From Bacteroidales bacterium (GTDB taxonomy: Bacteria > Bacteroidota > Bacteroidia > Bacteroidales > UBA932), in contig JAEDMF010000056.1 of NCBI GenBank assembly GCA_016303175.1, forward strand, positions 1-10,146: DNA of 10,146 bases, given 5' to 3'. Below the pieces are notes generated by a model that was not told where the DNA came from, ran no database searches, and worked only from the letters and a program-made list of their open reading frames with translations. Positions 1 through 7,431 of this stretch are shown in pieces. Positions within the stretch are counted from its first letter, which is position 1. Every line of letters begins with the position of its first letter. The translations under genes and the position numbers were made by a program.

Positions 1-663
1 AGTCCTTTGTCCGTAGCGCAGGGTTACATTGTTCAGCTGCAACACCACAGGCGGAAGGAAGGCCTTGCGGAAGTCCTCGACAGTCATTTTTTCGCTGCAT
101 ATTCCGTTCTCCACCCGTATTACGTGGGTGATGAATGGAGGCAGTTCGTCCTCGCGAGAGAGCACGAGCACCAGAGTGAGCCTGCCCTCGCGGGTCAAAT
201 CCTTGAGCAGGCCGCTCAGCAATTCTCTTGCGCCACTGTCGAGACCTATGAAGGGATTGTCCACCACGAGATAGTCAGGACAGTCCATCAGAGCCTTGGT
301 CAGCAGGTACTTACGCAGTTCTCCCGAGGAAAGGCTGACAAGGAATTTGCCCAACGAATCTTGCATGTGGAAAAGTTCCACGAGTTCTTCTAAACGCTTG
401 CGGGAGGAAATAGGGTCGTTGCTTTCGTCGGCGGCCTGCATCAGGGTTGTCCCCACCGTCGGGTCGTAATCCTCTATCATACCGGTATTCCACCGCAGTT
501 GCATATAATAGCCTTGGTCGGTGCTGAAGCCGTATGAGTCCCTGAAACTCAGGTAGCGGGCATTCTTGTCTGCGGCCAGAGCCTCGGCCACTCGGGTTTT
601 CCCCGCAGCGTTGGGGCCGATTATTGCAAGCTGTTCTCCAGCTGATATTCTGATATCTGACAT
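1..663 (-). CDS. ModF-like tandem ABC ATPase (C-terminal part outside window)
   Basis: The leftward reading frame starts at the ATG at 663-661 and is still open at base 1, so 221 residues are visible. They form one ABC nucleotide-binding domain: Walker A GPNAAGKT (16-23), signature LSSGE (111-115), Walker B YLVVD (131-135) and D-loop GLD (140-142). From about residue 206 a second ABC domain begins (VVLQLNNVTLRYGQ). The layout and the segments around the signature and LVLVL resemble E. coli ModF, a soluble two-domain ABC protein encoded beside molybdate transport genes. A substrate or partner cannot be inferred here. Domain 1 looks catalytically weak: the Glu after Walker B is Asn136, and the switch His position is Ser169. 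It also lacks the usual first strand and A-loop, because an in-frame TAG lies 13 codons upstream and only a TTG intervenes. No transmembrane segment is seen. Family assignment is fairly sure; function is not. Confidence 0.85.
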   Translation of the reverse strand, partial: MSDIRISAGEQLAIIGPNAAGKTRVAEALAADKNARYLSFRDSYGFSTDQGYYMQLRWNTGMIEDYDPTVGTTLMQAADESNDPISSRKRLEELVELFHMQDSLGKFLVSLSSGELRKYLLTKALMDCPDYLVVDNPFIGLDSGARELLSGLLKDLTREGRLTLVLVLSREDELPPFITHVIRVENGICSEKMTVEDFRKAFLPPVVLQLNNVTLRYGQRT

Positions 664-681
664 AGAAATTCGAAAACGCCG

Positions 682-689
682 CAAATATA
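682..689 (-). promoter_or_regulatory. Bacteroidota -7 element for the ModF-like gene
   Basis: Read on the minus strand this is TATATTTG, a full match to the TAnnTTTG -7 element of Bacteroidota sigma-ABfr promoters. It ends 18 nt before the ATG at 663. I see no convincing TTTG -33 element at 19-21 nt, so the core promoter is only half matched. Confidence 0.55.
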
Positions 690-700
690 CGGAAAATCCC

Positions 701-708
701 TATCTTTG
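701..708 (+). promoter_or_regulatory. Bacteroidota -7 element for the aroD-aroA unit
   Basis: TATCTTTG matches TAnnTTTG and ends 24 nt before the ATG at 733, giving an expected leader of about 20 nt. No clear TTTG -33 element is present. It lies 11 nt from the oppositely oriented element at 682-689, so the two promoters probably overlap and may compete. Confidence 0.55.
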
Positions 709-724
709 TAGGTTAAATGTATTC

Positions 725-729
725 AGGAG
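725..729 (+). promoter_or_regulatory. Shine-Dalgarno-like site of aroD-aroA
   Basis: AGGAG lies 3 nt before the ATG at 733. It is the only clear purine-rich ribosome-binding-like site before a gene in this window. The spacing is shorter than usual and Bacteroidota often initiate without such a site, so its use is uncertain. Confidence 0.35.
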
Positions 730-732
730 ATT

Positions 733-2856
733 ATGATTTGTTGTTCCATACAAAATAAGAATGCAGAACAGATTCTGGCTCTTCTCGAAAAAGTGGAGAT
801 GGCCGAAATTCGTCTGGATTTGTGTGATTTGACCGAAGAGGACATAGACAGGGTGTTCAGTTGCGACCTTCCCCTGATAGCTACCTGCAGGACGGCCCCC
901 GGCGGGTCTTACTCTGCTGCTGAGCATAAAATCATTGCCGCTGTCAAGGCAGGAGCCCGCTTTGCCGACCTTGAGATTGAGGCTCCCAAGTCGGTTTGCA
1001 AGCGCATAGGAGCAGCCTGCGCAGAGTATGGAGCAACGCTGATAAGGTCTTACCATAATTTTGAGGCAACGCCCTCTTTGGATGAGCTCAGGGCGATGGC
1101 GGACAAGTGTCGTCATTATGACGGAGAGATAGTAAAAATCGTGACTACAGCCCGCTCGGAGGCAGATGTTGAGGCTGTGGAGAGCCTATATAAGTTCTAT
1201 ACTCCAGAGTCGCTGGTAGCTTTTGCTATGGCCCCCGCCGGCGGCCAGCCCGCTGCCCTTGTCACCACCTCCCCCGCTGCCGCTGAGGCCTCCGCAACGG
1301 TCTCATCCAATGCTCAGTCAGCCTCCCCCGTTGCCACAGAGGCTTTCGATGCCGCTACCTTCGCCGCCCTGAGCCAACGTTCCCGCATTAATTGCCTGCG
1401 CTGCGGCGCTCCTTTCAGTTATGCGGCTATGGATGACGGACAGGCTACGGCTCCAGGCCAGCTTTGCTACAGCCAAATGTATAAGGAGGTATATGGCGAC
1501 AGACAGGAAACGGATTTCGGCAGAATACGCATACCTGCGTCCAAGAGTTATGCTCAAAGGGCCATATTGTGTGCAACGCTTGCCGGTGGCAGGAGCACTC
1601 TCAGAGGTTACAGTCCCTGCGGTGACTCGGAGGCGGCTCTCTCTTTGGCAGAGTCTTTAGGTGCCAAGGTGGAAAAGGCGGAGACGGCAGACGGTATGCA
1701 GACTTTGACCATTGACGGCCTTGGAGTTGGCACTTCTTCCCTCAGGGGAGGCAGGACACTCAAGGTGGGTGAGTCCGGTCTGCTGACGAGACTGATGGTC
1801 CCCCTCGCTTGCGAAATATTTGACAGCCCGGTGGAAATTGAGGGTGAGCGTACTTTGGCCAACCGTCCTTTGGACCGTCTTCCCTCGGTGATGAATGCCC
1901 TCGGAGCATCTGTGGAAGGCAGGCCGGCCCCCTCTGCCGATGCCGTGCTGGTGCCTCTGAAGGTAAGCGGCCCTTTAAGCAGGGGCAGGTTGAATATTGA
2001 CGGCAGCCTCTCTTCCCAGATTGTGTCGGGAGCCATTATGGCCCTGCCTCTTGCCGAGCGCAACAGCACTTTGCATGTGCAGAATCCCGCCAGCATTCCC
2101 TATATCTTTATGACTATGGATATGATGCGCAAGTTCGGCGTAAAGACCCGTACGGAACTGATGGGAGATGACGGCATTCTGGAAGACAATTGGGATGAGT
2201 GCACTTCAATGGTGGTAAAGATTAAGGAGAATCAGAGATACAAAGCGGCCGATGTGGACATAGAGGGTGATTGGAGTGCGGCAGCCGTGTTTATGGCCGC
2301 TGCGGCGATATTCGGGCGTGTGCGCATTGACGGTCTGGACACAAGTTCGCTGCAGGCTGATATCAGTATGCTGGACCTGCTACTGGAAGCGGGCGCCTCA
2401 ATAAGTCAATTGGACGAGCCTACGGGTACTATCTGTATCCATAAGGCTCCTCTGACGGCAGTCAAGGCGGATTTGAGTAATTGTCCCGACCTTTTCCCCG
2501 TGCTTTCTGTATTCTGCGCTTTCTGCCAGGGACGCAGCCAGTTGCGGGGTCTGCACAGGCTGGTTCACAAGGAGTCCAACAGGGCGGAGAGCATAATGAA
2601 TATGCTGACAAGTCTTGGCGTGAAGGCGGAAATCAAGAATGATGACCTTTTCATTGAAGGAGAGTCGCTCGAGCGCAGGATACTCTCCGGACGTCTGCTC
2701 AAGGGCGGGGACTTCAGTTCGGGTCACGACCACCGTATGGTGATGGCCTTGCGTCTGGCCTCCCTTGGTGCGGATGCCCCTTTGAACATCGATGACATTG
2801 CCTGCGTGGCAAAATCTTTCCCCGAATTCAATGATTTGTGGGAACAATCAAGATGA
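733..2856 (+). CDS. aroD-aroA: Bifunctional 3-dehydroquinate dehydratase (type I) / EPSP synthase
   Basis: A 707-residue fusion of two shikimate-pathway enzymes, both cytosolic. Residues 1-255 are a type I (Schiff-base) dehydroquinase, which converts 3-dehydroquinate to 3-dehydroshikimate. It shows EIR (25-27), TCR (51-53), catalytic His108 in SYHNF, Schiff-base Lys135 in IVKIV, substrate-binding Arg218 in SRI, and a closing APGQ (240-243). Residues ~259-707 are EPSP synthase, which joins shikimate-3-phosphate and PEP. It shows ASKSYAQR (269-276), GESGLLTR (346-353), NRP (377-379), SLSSQ (425-429), GDWS (512-515), CPD (584-586), HKESNR (612-617), HDHRM (665-669) and AKSFP (693-697). All expected catalytic residues are present in both halves. 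About 45 extra residues interrupt the AroD domain (separate entry). Shikimate dehydrogenase and kinase, which act between these two steps, are not in the window. The chosen ATG follows a -7 element, and AroD homology begins at residue 1. rnr follows after 10 nt, probably in the same operon. Confidence 0.95.
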   Translation: MICCSIQNKNAEQILALLEKVEMAEIRLDLCDLTEEDIDRVFSCDLPLIATCRTAPGGSYSAAEHKIIAAVKAGARFADLEIEAPKSVCKRIGAACAEYGATLIRSYHNFEATPSLDELRAMADKCRHYDGEIVKIVTTARSEADVEAVESLYKFYTPESLVAFAMAPAGGQPAALVTTSPAAAEASATVSSNAQSASPVATEAFDAATFAALSQRSRINCLRCGAPFSYAAMDDGQATAPGQLCYSQMYKEVYGDRQETDFGRIRIPASKSYAQRAILCATLAGGRSTLRGYSPCGDSEAALSLAESLGAKVEKAETADGMQTLTIDGLGVGTSSLRGGRTLKVGESGLLTRLMVPLACEIFDSPVEIEGERTLANRPLDRLPSVMNALGASVEGRPAPSADAVLVPLKVSGPLSRGRLNIDGSLSSQIVSGAIMALPLAERNSTLHVQNPASIPYIFMTMDMMRKFGVKTRTELMGDDGILEDNWDECTSMVVKIKENQRYKAADVDIEGDWSAAAVFMAAAAIFGRVRIDGLDTSSLQADISMLDLLLEAGASISQLDEPTGTICIHKAPLTAVKADLSNCPDLFPVLSVFCAFCQGRSQLRGLHRLVHKESNRAESIMNMLTSLGVKAEIKNDDLFIEGESLERRILSGRLLKGGDFSSGHDHRMVMALRLASLGADAPLNIDDIACVAKSFPEFNDLWEQSR
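1243..1380 (+). other. Low-complexity in-frame insert within the AroD domain
   Basis: Codons 171-216 of the fusion encode an Ala/Ser/Thr/Pro-rich stretch with no fold I recognise. In ordinary type I dehydroquinases a segment like E. coli MAKQGVISRL runs straight through here. In this protein MAPAG (166-170) and SRI (217-219) are held apart by about 45 residues. The DNA is also distinct: in 1231-1380 I count 70 C and 35 G in 150 nt, whereas the preceding 60 nt (1081-1140) have 9 C and 20 G. The frame is kept, and the conserved sequence resumes intact with RCGAPFSYAAM. It may be a disordered loop or an acquired segment. Confidence 0.75.
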
Positions 2857-2866
2857 AATTCAATGT

Positions 2867-4891
2867 ATGAAACGTAAGCAGAAAAATAAAAAGGCATATA
2901 AGGAAAAACGCGCCGCCCATCTTGCGAAGAAACGCGCTGAACGCGCTTTGTTCCAGATTGAGGGCAAGGTGCAGATGACCCGCGAGGGTTATTGTTTCGT
3001 AACTCCCGTGTCCCTGGACATACCGGGGTTGAAAGACAGGGAAGTGGGTGAGATTTTTGTCAAGGCCACAAGGACCAGGGGAGCCCTGAATGGCGACCGG
3101 GTGGTGGTGAGCGTGACTAAGAAGAAGGCGGAGGGCCGCTCGGGCCAGCTTCGCTACGAGGGAGTGATTACCCAGATAGTAGAGCGCAGCCCCAGACCCT
3201 TTGTGGGCTTCCTGCACATTGTGGGAGACCAGGCATGGGTGCTGATGCAGAGCAAGGTGATGCCTTACGACATAGCGCTCAAGGAAGTGCCCAAGGGCGC
3301 GAAGCAGGGTTACAAGGTTGCGGCAGTGGTGGATGATTGGCCCAGAGGGGAGGCAAACCCCGTAGGCCACATTGTGGACGTGCTCGGAGAACCCGGAGCC
3401 AACGACACGGAGATGCACGCCATACTTGCGGAATACGGCTTGCCTTACCGTTTCGAACCCTTTGTGGAGAAGGCCGCTGACAAAATCAGTGAGAAAATCA
3501 CTGCCTCCGACATCAAGGAAAGAAGGGATTTCCGCAAGGTTCTCACCTTCACAATAGACCCGGCCGATGCCAAGGACTTTGACGATGCCTTGAGTTTCAA
3601 GGAGTTGGAGAACGGTAACTTCGAGGTGGGCGTGCACATTGCCGACGTGACTCATTATGTGACACCCGGCACCGTCATAGACAAGGAAGCTATGGAGCGA
3701 GGCACTTCGGTCTATCTTGCGGACAGGACCGTGCCAATGTTGCCTGAAAAGCTGAGCAACAAACTTTGCAGTCTCCGCCCCGGCGAGGAGAAGCTGACTT
3801 TCAGCGCCGTATTTGAGCTGACCCCTCAGGCCAAGGTGGTGGACAGGTGGTTCGGCCGCACGGTAATCAAGTCGGACTACCGTTTTGACTATGATCAGGC
3901 CCAGGCCATCATAATGGCTCCCAAGGCCACGCGCAAGATTGACAAGGCCATCAAAATGTTGTGGACTCTGGCCGATCAACTGCGTCGGGAGCGATTCAAG
4001 GAAGGAGCCGTGAGCTTCGAACGCCCCGAGATGAAGGTCATCTGCGACGAGAAGGGCCGCCCCGTGGATATAAGGCAGAAAATCAGTTTCGAGGCAAACT
4101 GGCTCATTGAGGAGTTTATGCTGCTGGCCAACCGCAGTGTGGCCGAGTATGTGGCCCTGCAGTGCAACAACAATACCTTTGTGTACCGCATCCACGACCT
4201 TCCCAATATGGAGAAGTTGGATGGCCTGCGACTTTTTGTGAAGAACTTCGGTTACAAGTTCCCCCGCGAACTGGGCGAAAACAAGGTGTCTTCCGCCCTC
4301 AATGCCCTTTTTGATGCTTCAAAAGGCAAACCTGAAGCCTCCGCGATAGAACTTATGAGCCTGCGCTGCATGTCCAAGGCCAAGTACGCCACTGACAATA
4401 TCGGCCACTACGGCCTGGCCTTCAAGTACTACACCCACTTCACTTCGCCCATACGCCGCTATCCTGATATGATGGTGCACCGCCTGCTCGCTTCCTACCT
4501 TGCAGGAGGCAAGAATGCCGACAAATCCTACTACAGCAAGCAGTGCGAGCACGCCTCGGAAAGGGAAGGTGTGGCAGCTGATGCGGAGCGCGCCAGCATC
4601 AAATACAAACTTGTTGAGTATATGCAGGACAAGTTGGGTTACACCTTCGATGGCGTTGTCTCCGGTCTTACTGAATGGGGCATGTACGTGGAAGTGCTGC
4701 CTACCCATGTCGAGGGTATGGTGGCCCTGCGCGACATAAAGTCGGACTTCTACGAGTTTGATGAAAAAAAGTATGTGCTCAAGGCAAGGCACAGCAAGAA
4801 ATTCTATACTCTCGGAAGTCCGGTGAAAGTGCGTGTCACCCGTGCAGACCTTGATTCCAGAAATATAGACTACGAGTTGCTGGAGGACTGA
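2867..4891 (+). CDS. rnr: Ribonuclease R (RNase II/RNB family 3'-5' exoribonuclease)
   Basis: A processive, hydrolytic 3'-5' exoribonuclease for structured RNA, rRNA quality control and mRNA decay. From the ATG at 2867 it has 674 residues. A Lys/Arg-rich head (1-27) leads into cold-shock-like RNA-binding domains (~29-175, with GDRVVV and EGVITQIVER). The RNB catalytic domain follows, with IDPADAKDFDD placing the metal-binding aspartates at 231, 237, 239 and 240, and HFTSPIRRYPD at 524-534. An S1 domain runs from about 594 (FDGVVSGLTEWGMYVEV) almost to the C-terminus. E. coli RNase R is longer (813). The winged-helix head and the basic C-terminal tail are missing here, and the basic patch is at the N-terminus instead. 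In-frame ATGs at 2792 and 2831 lie inside aroA and would add sequence unlike the family, so 2867 is preferred. It is probably co-transcribed with aroD-aroA (10 nt gap). Confidence 0.95.
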   Translation: MKRKQKNKKAYKEKRAAHLAKKRAERALFQIEGKVQMTREGYCFVTPVSLDIPGLKDREVGEIFVKATRTRGALNGDRVVVSVTKKKAEGRSGQLRYEGVITQIVERSPRPFVGFLHIVGDQAWVLMQSKVMPYDIALKEVPKGAKQGYKVAAVVDDWPRGEANPVGHIVDVLGEPGANDTEMHAILAEYGLPYRFEPFVEKAADKISEKITASDIKERRDFRKVLTFTIDPADAKDFDDALSFKELENGNFEVGVHIADVTHYVTPGTVIDKEAMERGTSVYLADRTVPMLPEKLSNKLCSLRPGEEKLTFSAVFELTPQAKVVDRWFGRTVIKSDYRFDYDQAQAIIMAPKATRKIDKAIKMLWTLADQLRRERFKEGAVSFERPEMKVICDEKGRPVDIRQKISFEANWLIEEFMLLANRSVAEYVALQCNNNTFVYRIHDLPNMEKLDGLRLFVKNFGYKFPRELGENKVSSALNALFDASKGKPEASAIELMSLRCMSKAKYATDNIGHYGLAFKYYTHFTSPIRRYPDMMVHRLLASYLAGGKNADKSYYSKQCEHASEREGVAADAERASIKYKLVEYMQDKLGYTFDGVVSGLTEWGMYVEVLPTHVEGMVALRDIKSDFYEFDEKKYVLKARHSKKFYTLGSPVKVRVTRADLDSRNIDYELLED

Positions 4892-4924
4892 GTCTAACTC
4901 GCTGAATATCATAGTTGCAGTTCA

Positions 4925-7420
4925 TTGAAAAAGCTCTCTTTCATATTCCTGTTCCTGCTTTTGGCAGCGCTCGCAAAGGCTCAAACTACCAAGGTGTGGG
5001 GACAGGTTATAGACGGTTCAGACGGGAAGCCCATTCCTTTCGCCGCGGTTTATTTCGAGGGCAGTCGCATAGGTACATCCACAGACGATAAGGGTTATTT
5101 TACCCTCAACGCAAGGGACTCCACCCTGAACAAGGTTGTGGCTTCTATGCTGGGCTACAAGGCCGGAGTCCAACAGATTAAACCCGGCATTTTTTCCAAA
5201 CTTTTCTTCATACTGCCTCCCGACGGTGCCACGCTCCCCGATGCAAGGGTGAAGGCCGACAACAGTAAGGCCAGGCGTATGCTTGCCGCTATCAATGCCA
5301 ATCGCCGCCGCCACAACCCCCAGGACCGTGACAGCTACGCCTGCGATGTGTATTCCAAGATTGAACTGGATGTAACGCACCCCCGAGAGCAGTTGAGAGG
5401 GAAGGCTGTCCGCAAACAGTGGGGCTTCATCTTCGATTATGTGGATACGTCCGATGTGTCAGGTTTGCCCTATCTTCCCGTATTTATTTCCGAAAGCGTG
5501 TCCCGGAGGCGCCACCGCCTCAACCCCGAGTTCGACAATGAGGAGATAATCTCCCATAAGATTTCCGGAGCTGACCCCACCGGCAACATACTCACGCAGT
5601 TTACGGGCAGCACTCTGCTCCAGAACAACTTCTATGACCAGTTTATAAATGATTTCAATCTGGAGATTCCCTCTCCCATCTGTGAGGGCGGTCTGCTCTT
5701 TTACAATTATTTCATCATAGACTCCCTGGACATCGACTCCCGCAAGACCTATCACGTCCGCTATCATCCCAAGCCTGCGATTTCTTCTCCAGCCTTCGAC
5801 GGGGAAATGTTCGTCGATGCCGAGGATTGGGCCCTGCGCCGAATTAAGGCTAAATTGCAGAAGGACGGCAGCGTCAATTGGGTGCGAGATATGGTGCTTG
5901 AGGCTGATTATCAGAGGCTTGAAGACGGCAGCTGGTTCTACGGTACCAATAGGATGTATGCCGATTTCTCGGTATGGCTGGCGGATTCTACCAAGATAAT
6001 GTCTTTCATCGCCAACAGGGAATTGCATTTTTCTCCTCCTCAGAAGGACAGTGCTTCGGCAGAGTGGGCTGACGGCCCGGTGAAGGTCAGGATAGATGAA
6101 TCCCGTCAGAGTGACACTTATTGGGAGCAGGTGCGTCCCTATGCCTTGAGTGAAAAGGAGAAGAACATCTATGTCATGGTGGACAAGGTGCAGCAGACCA
6201 GGCTATACCGGACCTGGTATGATGTTGTAAGGGCCGTTGTCAATAATTATTACGATGTGGGTCCTGTTTCTTTCGGTCCCATACTAAAGCTGGCAAGTTA
6301 CAATAAGGTTGAAGGGGTGCGTCTGCAGGTGGGAATGCGCACGAGCGAGGCGTTCAGTTCGAACGACAGGCTGGGTTTCCATCTTGCCTATGCTTTCCGG
6401 GACAGACAGGTCAAGGGCGGCCTGCGCTATGAGCATATGTTCAGCCACGAACCTACACTTAAGCTTACTCTTGACGCCCGCTACGATATGCTGCAATTGG
6501 GCAGGGGTTCGGGGCTTTTCGCGGATGCCAATTTGCTCTCCTCCCTGTTTGGAGGCGGATGGTCAGGAAACCCCCTTCCTTGTCTGGACGCTTCGATGCT
6601 TCTGGACTGGGAGGCCAATGCCTCGTTCAATACGGCGTGGCAGCTTATGTACAGGCAGTACTTCGGCAATTGGGCTGTGCCCTTCAGGGATGCATACGGC
6701 CCCATACGCTCCATTCCTTCTGCCCAGGGTACTTTTTCCCTGCGATGGAGTTATGGAGAGACCGTACACCGGGGTCCTTTCAAGAAAACTTCACTTTACA
6801 CCAAGTTTCCCATTATTACTTTGGATGTGACTGCCGGGGCAAGTTGGCTGGACCATTTTGACGCTCATTCCTATGACGGCGTAGGCCATCCTTTCCTGCG
6901 CCCCGAGCTAAAAATAAGCTATGATGTAAGTATGGGACCGGTGGGACGCAGTCATTTTCTGTTTTCCGGCGGCGGAATAATAGGCCGTGTGCCTTATCCT
7001 ATGCTGCATCTTCATCCCGGCAACGGAACCTTCATTTTCGACGAATCCGCATTCAGTACGATGAGATATATGGAGTATGCCTCCGATGTCTGGATGAACT
7101 TTATGTGGGAGCATAATTTCAAGGGCTTTTTCTTCGGAAAGATACCCTATGTCAAGAAGCTGAATATCAGGGAAGTGGCTCATTTCAGGATGGGCTGGGG
7201 CCATTTGAGCCCGATGAACAGAGGGGAAAATGCGCTGGTGGCCTTGCCCGCCGGATTGTCCGATATGGGTTCCGTGCCCTTCATAGAAGCCGGGTTCGGC
7301 CTGACCAATATACTGCGTCTGTTCAGGGTGGATTTCATCTGGCGCTGCACCCACCGTCAGCCTGCACAACAAAAACCCCGAAACTTCGTGGTGAACTTCG
7401 GGGTTGATTTGCAATTCTAA
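4925..7420 (+). CDS. DUF5686 / carboxypeptidase-regulatory-like outer-membrane protein
   Basis: An 831-residue exported protein. Residues 1-19 form a signal peptide (MKKLSFIFLFLLLAALAKA, cleavage before Gln20). Residues ~22-96 are a CarboxypepD_reg-like beta-sandwich (VWGQVIDG, PIPFAAVYFEG, GTSTDDKGYFTL), the N-terminal module common in Bacteroidota outer-membrane proteins. The remainder matches the DUF5686 layout: an Arg-rich segment (118-135), DSYACDVYSK (136-145), then long alternating aromatic/hydrophobic strands ending in NFGVDLQF. A terminal Phe is typical of outer-membrane beta-barrels. The molecular function of the family is unknown to me. There is no ATG between the in-frame TAA at 4895 and the signal peptide, and the next internal Met lies beyond the signal sequence, so TTG at 4925 is the likely start. 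It follows rnr by 33 nt and may be its operon partner. Its last codons also form a hairpin (7374-7405). Confidence 0.88.
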   Translation: MKKLSFIFLFLLLAALAKAQTTKVWGQVIDGSDGKPIPFAAVYFEGSRIGTSTDDKGYFTLNARDSTLNKVVASMLGYKAGVQQIKPGIFSKLFFILPPDGATLPDARVKADNSKARRMLAAINANRRRHNPQDRDSYACDVYSKIELDVTHPREQLRGKAVRKQWGFIFDYVDTSDVSGLPYLPVFISESVSRRRHRLNPEFDNEEIISHKISGADPTGNILTQFTGSTLLQNNFYDQFINDFNLEIPSPICEGGLLFYNYFIIDSLDIDSRKTYHVRYHPKPAISSPAFDGEMFVDAEDWALRRIKAKLQKDGSVNWVRDMVLEADYQRLEDGSWFYGTNRMYADFSVWLADSTKIMSFIANRELHFSPPQKDSASAEWADGPVKVRIDESRQSDTYWEQVRPYALSEKEKNIYVMVDKVQQTRLYRTWYDVVRAVVNNYYDVGPVSFGPILKLASYNKVEGVRLQVGMRTSEAFSSNDRLGFHLAYAFRDRQVKGGLRYEHMFSHEPTLKLTLDARYDMLQLGRGSGLFADANLLSSLFGGGWSGNPLPCLDASMLLDWEANASFNTAWQLMYRQYFGNWAVPFRDAYGPIRSIPSAQGTFSLRWSYGETVHRGPFKKTSLYTKFPIITLDVTAGASWLDHFDAHSYDGVGHPFLRPELKISYDVSMGPVGRSHFLFSGGGIIGRVPYPMLHLHPGNGTFIFDESAFSTMRYMEYASDVWMNFMWEHNFKGFFFGKIPYVKKLNIREVAHFRMGWGHLSPMNRGENALVALPAGLSDMGSVPFIEAGFGLTNILRLFRVDFIWRCTHRQPAQQKPRNFVVNFGVDLQF
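7374..7405 (-). terminator. Rho-independent terminator of the 92-residue gene, inside the convergent DUF5686 gene
   Basis: A perfect 9-bp inverted repeat, AACCCCGAA (7374-7382) and TTCGGGGTT (7397-7405), is separated by 14 nt in which a further TTC/GAA pairing is possible. Read on the minus strand the stem is followed at once by TTTGTTG, so its own final TT plus these give TTTTTGTTG, a T-tract placed correctly for intrinsic termination of the leftward gene that stops at 7432. On the plus strand the tract after the stem (GATTTGCAATTCT) is weaker, so any termination of the DUF5686 transcript here would be partial. Confidence 0.65.
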
Positions 7421-7431
7421 GCCGGGCTAAT

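Noticed and set aside
7..393. A 128-codon plus-strand frame opposite the ModF-like gene
   Set aside because: The minus strand carries intact ABC motifs across the same bases; the plus frame has no recognisable content.
2792..2866. In-frame upstream ATGs (2792, 2831) for rnr
   Set aside because: They lie within the end of aroA, and the extra residues have no RNase R similarity. ATG 2867 follows the aroA stop by 10 nt.
2828..4195. A 455-codon open frame antisense to rnr
   Set aside because: It mirrors a GC-rich coding gene with strong RNB-family signatures. Its translation is His- and Leu-rich with no recognisable domain, and it has no -7 element or neighbour logic.
5459..6028. A 189-codon frame antisense to the DUF5686 gene, and other shorter antisense frames
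   Set aside because: These are shadows of a clear coding sequence. They show no domain, promoter or ribosome-binding signal.
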